6,906 nt of DNA from Actinobacteria bacterium UBA7422. Lineage in GTDB: Bacteria > Actinomycetota > Actinomycetes > S36-B12. Of this stretch, positions 1-6,356 are shown one piece after another (the stretch's first letter is position 1; each line of letters begins with the position of its first letter). Both the position numbers and the translations under genes were made by a program. The stretch covers positions 1 through 6,906 of the forward strand of contig DKME01000168.1 of assembly GCA_002469525.1 (NCBI GenBank). The letters run 5' to 3'. Below the pieces are notes generated by a model. It searched no databases. It saw only the letters and a program-made list of their open reading frames with translations, and had not been told where the DNA came from.

Positions 1-72
1 ATGAAACGATTTGTAGTATTTCGTTATTGCATAGGGCACCCCCGCAATGCTTAACGACCCAAAGGAGTCACC

Positions 73-426
73 ATGGCTGACGTATCCCGTCTCCCCGGCC
101 CCAACGCCGACACTTGGGACTGGCAACTAATCGGTCTTTGTCGTGGCGAAGACCCCAACACGTTCTTCCACCCCGAAGGTGAACGCGGCCCAGCTCGAGT
201 TAATCGAGACACTGCCGCCAAGGCGATCTGTGGAGCTTGCCCGGTCAAGGTGCAGTGCGCCCAACACGCTCTTGCCGTTCGTGAGCCCTATGGAGTCTGG
301 GGCGGTCTCACCGAGGACGAGCGGGAGGAAATTTACGCCGGCCGCCTCAGGGCAGATACTGCCGTAGGCAGTGAAATCAACGTGGCACCACTCGGTTTCC
401 CAGCACAAATTGCGACGGCTTCTTAA
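73..426 (+). CDS. whiB3: WhiB-family Fe-S transcriptional regulator, WhiB3/WhiD type
   Basis: This 117-residue protein should bind a redox- and NO-sensitive [4Fe-4S] cluster and act on transcription by contacting the primary sigma factor. The four cluster cysteines are C23, C53, C56 and C62 (C-X29-C-X2-C-X5-C), followed by the family signature GVWGG at residues 74-78. The N-terminus (LPGPNAD, DWQL) and the FFHPEGERG stretch at about 31-39 match, from memory, M. tuberculosis WhiB3 and Streptomyces WhiD rather than other WhiB classes. The start is set by AAAGGAG at 61-67, five bases before the ATG. It converges on groL, as in Rv3416/Rv3417c. An oddity is the tail after residue 84: it has only two arginines (R91, R93) and none of the basic cluster usual for DNA contact in this family. 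The family call is near certain. The WhiB3/WhiD subgroup rests on recalled sequences plus synteny. Confidence 0.95.
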   Translation: MADVSRLPGPNADTWDWQLIGLCRGEDPNTFFHPEGERGPARVNRDTAAKAICGACPVKVQCAQHALAVREPYGVWGGLTEDEREEIYAGRLRADTAVGSEINVAPLGFPAQIATAS

Positions 427-442
427 ATCAATAGCTTGTAAC

Positions 443-482
443 GTTAAAGGGCGGGGCTGCTATAGCAGCCCCGCCCTTTAAC
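443..482. terminator. Perfect 40-bp palindrome, bidirectional terminator between whiB3 and groL
   Basis: The left arm GTTAAAGGGCGGGGCTGC (443-460) and its exact reverse complement (465-482) flank a TATA loop, giving an 18-bp stem with no mismatch. It lies 17 bp after the whiB3 stop and 57 bp after the groL stop, between two convergent genes, so it can end transcription from both sides. The U-tract is short on both strands: TTT lies inside the closing stem and is followed by AAC. Termination may therefore rely on stem strength, as is often seen in actinomycetes. The structure is seen directly and the role is inferred. Confidence 0.85.
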
Positions 483-494
483 ACACTTATATCG

Positions 495-532
495 CTTGAC
501 CTACATCAACTTGACGTATATCAACTTGACCT
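495..532. repeat. 15-bp tandem repeat, about 2.5 copies, downstream of groL
   Basis: The units are CTTGACCTACATCAA (495-509), CTTGACGTATATCAA (510-524) and a partial CTTGACCT (525-532). The two full units differ at two positions. Each unit holds a small dyad, TTGA...TCAA. The array lies between the groL stop codon and the palindromic terminator, so it is in the groL 3' untranslated region. Its function is unknown. The CCTTTAACG that follows (530-538) is the reverse complement of 442-450 at the edge of the terminator. Confidence 0.7.
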
Positions 533-539
533 TTAACGC

Positions 540-2168
<1,629 letters not shown>

Positions 2169-2175
2169 TTAATTC

Positions 2176-2193
2176 CTCAGTTAGCTGATTGAG
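2176..2193 (-). other. Small quasi-palindrome overlapping the groL ribosome-binding site
   Basis: On the groL strand this 18-base stretch reads CTCAATCAGCTAACTGAG. It is symmetrical except for two purine/pyrimidine swaps on each side. Its last bases, GAG, are part of the groL Shine-Dalgarno sequence GAGGA (complement of 2174-2178). Four base pairs (CTCA with TGAG) could hold part of the site in a weak hairpin. Any effect on translation is speculative. Confidence 0.3.
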
Positions 2194-2231
2194 TGTTCAC
2201 AATTACGTGCGGATCGAACAGAATCGGGTGG

Positions 2232-2290
2232 CATCTTGTCGTGAGCCCCGCGGCTCCCGAAGGATTCGCGGGGCTCAACGAAACAAGATG
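2232..2290 (-). promoter_or_regulatory. Intercistronic mRNA hairpin between groES and groL, UUCG-capped
   Basis: In the transcript, CATCTTGT (complement of 2283-2290) pairs with ACAAGATG (2232-2239). A two-base bulge, two further pairs and a one-base bulge follow. Then comes an 11-bp GC-rich stem, TGAGCCCCGCG (2242-2252) pairing with 2267-2277. The loop can fold further into UCC-UUCG-GGA, a C(UUCG)G tetraloop. That gives 21 outer pairs plus three capping pairs. No run of U follows it, so it does not look like a terminator. Known precedents in other bacteria for structures in groESL gaps (for example mRNA cleavage in Agrobacterium) suggest a site for processing, stabilisation or partial attenuation that sets GroES to GroEL levels. 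The fold is read by eye and the function is inferred. Confidence 0.7.
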
Positions 2291-2331
2291 TGTGCGCATG
2301 AGAACGAAGTTCTCAGAATTGCTGGTGAAAT

Positions 2332-2631
2332 TTACTTTTCAACGATTGCAAGTACGTCGCGTGCTGAAAGCAACAGGTATTCCTGTCCGTCGTACTTCAC
2401 TTCGGTGCCGCCGTACTTGCTGTAAATGACAACGTCGCCAACCTTGATGTCCAAGGGAATGCGCTTGTCACCGTCTTCGTCGAAACGACCTGGACCAACC
2501 GCGAGGACCTGGCCTTCTTGGGGCTTTTCCTTCGCGGTGTCTGGGATAACAAGTCCCGAGGCGGTTGTTTGCTCCGCTTCGAGGGTTTGTACCAAAATGC
2601 GATCTTCTAGGGGCTTAATGGAAACCGACAC
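2332..2631 (-). CDS. groS: 10-kDa co-chaperonin GroES
   Basis: This 99-residue protein forms the seven-subunit lid that caps the GroEL chamber. The family pattern is complete: [11 protein letters not shown] at 5-15, the mobile loop at about 17-36 with its GroEL-binding GLVIP at 26-30, the AVGPGR turn at 44-49, the [14 protein letters not shown] strand region at 65-78, and [13 protein letters not shown] at the end. The start codon is GTG at 2631. It is chosen because GGAGGA (complement of 2639-2644) lies seven bases upstream and the protein start matches the family. It is the first gene of the groES-groL operon. Two CIRCE elements overlapping its promoter point to repression by HrcA, released on heat or unfolded-protein stress. 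The hrcA gene itself is not in the window. Confidence 0.98.
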   Translation of the reverse strand: MSVSIKPLEDRILVQTLEAEQTTASGLVIPDTAKEKPQEGQVLAVGPGRFDEDGDKRIPLDIKVGDVVIYSKYGGTEVKYDGQEYLLLSARDVLAIVEK

Positions 2632-2657
2632 GGTTTATTCCTCCGGCTCGTGGGCGA

Positions 2658-2673
2658 CAGTTATGTATAACTG
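2658..2673. other. Short dyad in the groES leader, possible operator
   Basis: CAGTTAT and ATAACTG are exact inverted arms separated by only two bases. The dyad lies in the groES 5' leader, 13 bp upstream of the Shine-Dalgarno sequence. With a two-base centre it fits a dimeric protein-binding site better than an RNA hairpin. It also contains TATACA on the groES strand (complement of 2664-2669), which could be the -10 of a second promoter, although no good -35 precedes it. No known regulator is recognised. Confidence 0.35.
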
Positions 2674-2702
2674 GCGCGACTAACGAATAATTGGTCTTGA
2701 AG

Positions 2703-2729
2703 TTAGCACTCACATAGCGAGAGTGCCAA
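2703..2729. promoter_or_regulatory. CIRCE operator 1 (HrcA site), promoter-proximal
   Basis: The sequence is TTAGCACTC - 9 bases - GAGTGCCAA. The left arm is a perfect match to the CIRCE consensus (TTAGCACTC-N9-GAGTGCTAA) and the right arm differs at one position. It covers the expected groES transcription start (about 2728) and the first transcribed bases. HrcA bound here should block initiation. Confidence 0.93.
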
Positions 2730-2734
2730 AGCAA

Positions 2735-2763
2735 AGGTTACGCAAGAGTTAGCACTCTGTCAA
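2735..2763 (-). promoter_or_regulatory. groES-groL promoter, sigma-A type
   Basis: On the groES strand TTGACA (complement of 2758-2763) is a perfect -35 box. It is followed after 17 bases by TAACCT (complement of 2735-2740), a 4/6 match to the -10 consensus. The -35 box lies in the spacer and arm of the upstream CIRCE, and the start point falls in the downstream CIRCE. This places both operators where they would block RNA polymerase. The leader would be about 97 bases. Confidence 0.75.
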
Positions 2764-2775
2764 ACCGAGTGCCAG
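2749..2775. promoter_or_regulatory. CIRCE operator 2 (HrcA site), overlapping the -35 box
   Basis: The sequence is TTAGCACTC - 9 bases - GAGTGCCAG. The left arm matches consensus perfectly and the right arm differs at two positions. It starts 46 bp from the first CIRCE, between four and five helical turns, and contains the groES -35 hexamer. It also lies 44 bp from the start of the divergent methyltransferase gene. Confidence 0.92.
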
Positions 2776-2806
2776 CCAAAATACCCGCACGCCCCTGGGC
2801 TACCCC

Positions 2807-2812
2807 TAGGCT
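2807..2812 (+). promoter_or_regulatory. Possible -10 box of a leaderless promoter for the methyltransferase gene
   Basis: TAGGCT fits the TANNNT -10 pattern common in actinomycetes and ends six bases before the ATG at 2819. The transcript would therefore begin at the start codon. There is no Shine-Dalgarno sequence in this interval, which agrees with leaderless translation. No -35 box is recognisable. This is an inference from position and a weak motif. Confidence 0.35.
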
Positions 2813-2818
2813 TGCCGC

Positions 2819-4018
2819 ATGAGCAACCTCCCCGACCAGACGCTCATCCGCTCAGCGGCACGCAAGTTAGCCATATCAGGAGCCCAAGAAATTTCGGTCA
2901 TTACTGAACTTCGCTCCCAAGGGCACGACCCCGAACTAGTCCGCATGGCGATTGAACAAGCGCAACTTCGATTAAAAGCCGCCAACGCCTGGGGGCCGAG
3001 TGGATCAAGTCGCGAGAAATGGTTTTTCACTAGGGATGGTCTCGAGCAAGCCAGCCACCCTCTTGTCGCCCAACTTCACGCCGACGTAATCGCTCAAGGC
3101 GACTTCACCCAGGTCGTGGACTTAACCGCGGGGTTGGGCAGTGACAGCGCCGCATTCATTGAAGCCGGATTAGGCACCACGAGTGTTGAGCAGGAGGTCA
3201 GAACGGCCGAACTGCTTGCGGCCAACCTTCCCAATGCCCAAGTGATAGTGGGCGACTGCACCGAATTCGACGAGCACAAATGGGAACCAGAAACAACGGC
3301 AATTTTTGTGGACCCGGCTCGTAGAACGGGTACGCGATCACCTGATGGAAGCAGGGCGCTGCCTGAACGCGATCCCCAACGCTGGTCTCCCCCACTTACG
3401 TTCGTCACCGACCTCGCGGATACGTTTTCGGTTTTTATGAAAGCTGCGCCCGCTTTCACCCCGCCTGAAGGTTGGGCCAGTTTTATCGTGAGCCTGGACG
3501 GATCACTCATCGAAATTTTCACAACCAATGCGGCCCGTGGCACCTACGCCGTCATGATCGATTCGCACAACGAAAGCGCGCACGTAATTGCCCGCGAAGA
3601 AGAAACCGAGCATTCGATTTTTTCAGCACCCAAGGCGCGCGGTGAGAATTTACTTGACGAAGGAAAAGGGTTTCTCTATGAACTTGACCCAGCAATCACC
3701 CGCGCGGAACTATCCCTGCAGGTGGCCGACGAGCTTGGGCTCACGCCCGTTGGCGAAAAAGGATTGTGGCTCTACGGCCTTGAATCTCTGTCCATGAACG
3801 GGGCCCGCAGTTACCAAATCCACGACACTTTCGACGTCAAAGACATAAAGGCACGTACACATCACACGCCCGGAATTGCGTTGAAAACAAAGGACGGACG
3901 CCGAGAAATCAAAGACCTGCGCAAGGAGTGTGGCAAGCCCGACCACAATGAGTGGGCGGTTGTGATTCTCGGTTCAGGTTCTAGCGAGAAGGCTGTGTTA
4001 GTCCGGCGCGCTTCGTGA
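2819..4018 (+). CDS. Class I SAM-dependent methyltransferase, THUMP-like family, substrate unknown
   Basis: This 399-residue protein has three visible parts. Residues 1-60 are a charged helical region. A conserved linker WFFTRDGLEQA lies at about 68-78. A Rossmann-type methyltransferase core has the SAM-binding motif VVDLTAGLGSD at 99-109, an acidic residue after strand 2 (VEQE, about 113-116), GDCTEF at 145-150 and FVDPARR at 163-169. The core is followed by WSPPL at 189-193. The last ~90 residues match what I recall as the THUMP-like C-terminal domain of actinobacterial proteins annotated only as methyltransferases. The DPARR motif and THUMP-like end hint at an RNA substrate, but this is unproven. 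The gene is divergent from groES, shares its control region, and lacks a Shine-Dalgarno sequence before the ATG. Its 3' end overlaps the convergent deacetylase gene by 38 bp. Confidence 0.85.
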   Translation: MSNLPDQTLIRSAARKLAISGAQEISVITELRSQGHDPELVRMAIEQAQLRLKAANAWGPSGSSREKWFFTRDGLEQASHPLVAQLHADVIAQGDFTQVVDLTAGLGSDSAAFIEAGLGTTSVEQEVRTAELLAANLPNAQVIVGDCTEFDEHKWEPETTAIFVDPARRTGTRSPDGSRALPERDPQRWSPPLTFVTDLADTFSVFMKAAPAFTPPEGWASFIVSLDGSLIEIFTTNAARGTYAVMIDSHNESAHVIAREEETEHSIFSAPKARGENLLDEGKGFLYELDPAITRAELSLQVADELGLTPVGEKGLWLYGLESLSMNGARSYQIHDTFDVKDIKARTHHTPGIALKTKDGRREIKDLRKECGKPDHNEWAVVILGSGSSEKAVLVRRAS

Positions 4019-4757
4019 GTATCGCGGGGATGCTATTGATCCTGGGTAAGTAGTCATCTAAGTTTGCCGGCTCCAAACCTGCCTCCCGAATCTTTTTAAC
4101 AGCAAGTTTCAAGTCTTTTTTCAACGTATTCGTGAAGTGCATCAAGACAATGGAGCCTGGTCGAAGTTTCTGGTCTGCATAGGAAATCTTTCCGTTGTTA
4201 ACCGAAGCGTCCCACATAACTATTTGCTGGATCCCGCACTTCTCACCCATTTTCCGAACAGCTTGGGAGTCTTGCGCAGCGCCATATGGTGGGCGTAGCA
4301 TCCAGGGGTACCAGTCGTACTTTTTCGCGAATCGTTTTTGCACGTAACAAATTTCGTGATCGAGGTCCGTTGACTTTTTGGCAAATGACGCGTGGGTAGC
4401 TGAGTGATTCTGAACCGATCCCCACTTGCTAATCCGGTTGAAATACTTCTTCGAGTCTTTGATCGTCCACGAGGAGAGAAAGGAAGTCACCGGTAGTTGA
4501 TTCGCCTGGACATAGGCCAAGGCGTTCTCAGGCTTGTAGATCCCGTCGTCGATCGTGATGAATGCGACCTTGTCTTTTGTCTTGATTCGATACACAGACT
4601 TGGGAATCTTGGGGGTGTCTCGGGCCGACACGGATGTGTCCGGGTTGTTTTCAGCCGAGGCTGAACTGATCTGTGCACCCATCACAGCAGAGAAAATCAA
4701 CGCACTTGCGGCAAAAGTTGCAACAAAACGACGCATTTTCCCTCCAACCACGCTCAT
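3981..4757 (-). CDS. Secreted polysaccharide deacetylase (NodB homology domain)
   Basis: This carbohydrate esterase family 4-type enzyme has 258 residues from the chosen ATG. It probably removes acetyl groups from a cell-wall or surface glycan outside the membrane. All five NodB motifs are visible: TIDDG at 68-72, HSATH at 118-122 (metal ligands), RPPYG at 155-159, WD at 182-183 and LMH at 205-207. The N-terminus has MRR, a hydrophobic stretch and ASA before ENN, an export signal cut near residue 35. It lacks a lipobox cysteine. Three starts are possible. TTG at 4778 lacks a ribosome site. ATG at 4757 has GGGAG nine bases upstream. ATG at 4736 has a stronger GGAGGG but only three bases away. 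I took 4757; 4736 would also leave a complete signal peptide. It converges on the methyltransferase gene with overlapping ends, and no terminator fits between them. The substrate is not predictable from sequence. Confidence 0.9.
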   Translation of the reverse strand: MSVVGGKMRRFVATFAASALIFSAVMGAQISSASAENNPDTSVSARDTPKIPKSVYRIKTKDKVAFITIDDGIYKPENALAYVQANQLPVTSFLSSWTIKDSKKYFNRISKWGSVQNHSATHASFAKKSTDLDHEICYVQKRFAKKYDWYPWMLRPPYGAAQDSQAVRKMGEKCGIQQIVMWDASVNNGKISYADQKLRPGSIVLMHFTNTLKKDLKLAVKKIREAGLEPANLDDYLPRINSIPAILTKRAGLTQPSR

Positions 4758-4779
4758 TAGAATTAACTCCCGTGACAAG

Positions 4780-4810
4780 AGTTTAACCCCAAAAGTGGAT
4801 TTAATGCCAA
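4780..4810 (-). promoter_or_regulatory. Possible promoter of the deacetylase gene
   Basis: On the minus strand TTGGCA (complement of 4805-4810) and TAAACT (complement of 4780-4785) resemble -35 and -10 boxes. The 19-base spacing is at the long end. They sit in the only gap ahead of the gene, after a likely tsaD terminator. This is a weak call from motifs alone. Confidence 0.3.
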
Positions 4811-4831
4811 CCCCGCAGTGACTTGGTCTCT

Positions 4832-4855
4832 AAAACACGGTTTCGCAGACCTGTG
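4832..4855 (-). terminator. Weak candidate terminator after tsaD
   Basis: Directly after the tsaD stop, the minus strand reads CACAGGT - 7 bases - ACCGTG - TTTT. This gives a six-pair stem with one bulged A, followed by four T. It is short and imperfect, so termination may be partial and some tsaD transcripts may run into the deacetylase gene. Confidence 0.35.
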
Positions 4856-4860
4856 GTTCT

Positions 4861-5895
4861 TTAAAAGAAAACTTCACTCACGGGCAAAGTCGACGTAGCG
4901 GGGAAATCAACCGGCGATGGTGCTCCGCCTATTCGCACCAAGTGCGAGCCTAAAGCTGCAACCATTGCTCCGTTATCCGTGCACAGTCCTGGACTTGGAA
5001 CTCGAAGTTCGATTCCGGCCTCAGCGCAGCGCTCGGCAGCAAGCGTGCGCAATCTCGAGTTGGCTGCAACTCCCCCGGCTATTACAAGGTGCGGGGCATT
5101 CTGATTAACAGCCGCAGCGATTGCCTTGCTGGTCAAAATATCTGCGATCGCTTCCTGAACTGATGCGGCAACATTTGGCACTGAAATCGTGTTGCCTAAA
5201 CGCTGCTGTTCCTTCACCCAGCGGGCGACCGCTGTCTTGAGCCCTGAGAAGGAAAAGTTGAAGGCGTGGACCGGGTCAGTCCGCAGGGCGCGAGGGAAGT
5301 CGATTGCGTGGCGATCACCGCTTTGCGCCGCTTCGTCGATCATGGGTCCACCGGGGAAAGGCAAACCCAGTAGGCGCGCGACTTTGTCGAACGCTTCACC
5401 TGCGGCGTCATCGAGGGTTTGCCCCAATGACTCAAAATCGCCACCGGAAACCTTGATTAAAGATGAATGCCCTCCAGAAACCAGCAAGCCAATCACCGGT
5501 TCGGGGAGCGGTCCGTGTTCGAGTTCATCCACCATCACGTGGGCTGCCAGGTGGTTAACACCGTACATTGGTTTACCCAAACCCAATGCCAATGCTTTGG
5601 CCGAAGCGACGCCAACAATTAAGGCGCCAACTAGACCTGGGCCAGCGGTTACCGCGATGGCGTCAATGTCGCGAAGGCTTACCCCGGCTTGGTCACACGC
5701 GAGGTCAATCGTTGGGAGTATCGCTTCTAGGTGAGCGCGGCTCGCGATCTCGGGGACAACCCCACCAAAGCGCGCATGCAGGTCAACGCTGGATGCCAAT
5801 GCATTTGAGAGGAGTTCACGGCCCCGAACAATACCGATCCCTGTTTCATCACACGACGTTTCAATTCCAAGAATCAAGGGTTCAGATGAATTCAT
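4861..5895 (-). CDS. tsaD: tRNA threonylcarbamoyladenosine (t6A37) transferase subunit TsaD
   Basis: TsaD transfers the threonylcarbamoyl group from threonylcarbamoyl-AMP to A37 of tRNAs that read ANN codons. It works with TsaB and TsaE in the cytoplasm. The 344 residues match the usual family length. Visible motifs of the ASKHA/Kae1 fold are GIETSCDET at 10-18, AGPGLVGAL at 84-92, NHLAAH at 114-119 (metal ligands H115 and H119), SGGHSSL at 140-146, [10 protein letters not shown] at 162-171, FSFSGLKTA at 214-222, [11 protein letters not shown] at 273-283 and CTDNGA at 305-310 (metal ligand D307). The ATG at 5895 overlaps the rimI stop as ATGA and has little Shine-Dalgarno sequence, so translation is probably coupled to rimI. 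Older annotation calls the family Gcp, O-sialoglycoprotein endopeptidase, which is not the supported function. Confidence 0.97.
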   Translation of the reverse strand: MNSSEPLILGIETSCDETGIGIVRGRELLSNALASSVDLHARFGGVVPEIASRAHLEAILPTIDLACDQAGVSLRDIDAIAVTAGPGLVGALIVGVASAKALALGLGKPMYGVNHLAAHVMVDELEHGPLPEPVIGLLVSGGHSSLIKVSGGDFESLGQTLDDAAGEAFDKVARLLGLPFPGGPMIDEAAQSGDRHAIDFPRALRTDPVHAFNFSFSGLKTAVARWVKEQQRLGNTISVPNVAASVQEAIADILTSKAIAAAVNQNAPHLVIAGGVAANSRLRTLAAERCAEAGIELRVPSPGLCTDNGAMVAALGSHLVRIGGAPSPVDFPATSTLPVSEVFF

Positions 5896-6356
5896 GGGCG
5901 TGCATCCCGTTCGTCGCGGCGCAGAATCACAGCGTCGCCTCCGTCTGGGTAGTAATTCCTTCGCTTATTAATCTCCTTAAAACCAAATGAGGAATACAAA
6001 GCAATGGCGCTCACATTGTCACTACGCACCTCAAGGAAAATATAGGTCACTTTCATTTCTATTGAGAGGTCAACCAAGTGGGTCAAGAGTTTGCGACCGA
6101 TCCCCTGTTCCTGAAACGCCTGTCCCACCGCAATTGTTTGGACGTCAGCATCACTGCCAGAAATACTCAACCCCGCGTAACCTGCGATCACCCCGTCACG
6201 TTCAACAACGAAGTAGTGGTTATGCAGTTGCGCCAGCTCCCGCCACCACTGATCCGTTGACCACGAATCGTGCGGGAACAACTCTCGTTCAAGGTGATCA
6301 ACTTGTGCAATATCCCACCAGCGCATTTTTCGAATCTGCACTGTTGGGGCGCTCAC
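5892..6356 (-). CDS. rimI: Ribosomal protein S18-alanine N-acetyltransferase RimI (GNAT family)
   Basis: This 154-residue GNAT enzyme acetylates protein N-termini using acetyl-CoA. In E. coli the target is ribosomal protein S18, and actinobacterial RimI may accept other substrates. The N-terminal [18 protein letters not shown] is typical of the actinobacterial family. The acetyl-CoA loop is QEQGIG at 82-87, in the Q/R-x-x-G-x-G/A pattern. LEVRSDN at 98-104, ALYSSFGF at 109-116 and NYYPDGGDA at 124-132 are the RimI-specific C-terminal motifs. The GTG at 6356 overlaps the tsaB stop as GTGA. An internal ATG at 6326 is possible but has no ribosome-binding site and would trim the first strand. A gene between tsaB and tsaD is the common actinobacterial arrangement. 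Confidence 0.95.
   Translation of the reverse strand: MSAPTVQIRKMRWWDIAQVDHLERELFPHDSWSTDQWWRELAQLHNHYFVVERDGVIAGYAGLSISGSDADVQTIAVGQAFQEQGIGRKLLTHLVDLSIEMKVTYIFLEVRSDNVSAIALYSSFGFKEINKRRNYYPDGGDAVILRRDERDARP

Noticed and set aside
1..54. A 17-codon open frame (MKRFVVFRYCIGHPRNA) ahead of whiB3 that could be a leader peptide
   Set aside because: It begins exactly at the window edge, so its true start is unknown. No ribosome site can be seen, and such a short frame is expected by chance.
495..532. The 15-bp repeats as a CRISPR array
   Set aside because: The copies are directly adjacent with no spacers, are too short, and no cas gene is present.
2232..2290. The groES-groL hairpin as an intrinsic terminator
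   Set aside because: No U-rich run follows the stem in the sense direction, and groL has no clear promoter of its own, so full termination here would leave groL unexpressed.
2189..2429. Two 78-codon + strand frames over the groES-groL gap
   Set aside because: They run into the antisense of groES, and their content is explained by the intercistronic hairpin and the groES gene.
3094..3543. A 149-codon minus-strand frame inside the methyltransferase gene
   Set aside because: It is antisense to the SAM-binding core of a coherent 399-residue protein and has no recognisable motif.
4758..4778. TTG at 4778 as the start of the deacetylase
   Set aside because: It has no Shine-Dalgarno sequence and would put a long extra segment before the signal peptide; ATG codons at 4757 and 4736 are better.
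5189..5734. A 181-codon open frame on the + strand opposite tsaD
   Set aside because: It lies wholly antisense to a complete, well conserved tsaD, has no recognisable domain, and is composed of low-complexity Pro/Ser/Arg-rich sequence typical of an antisense shadow.
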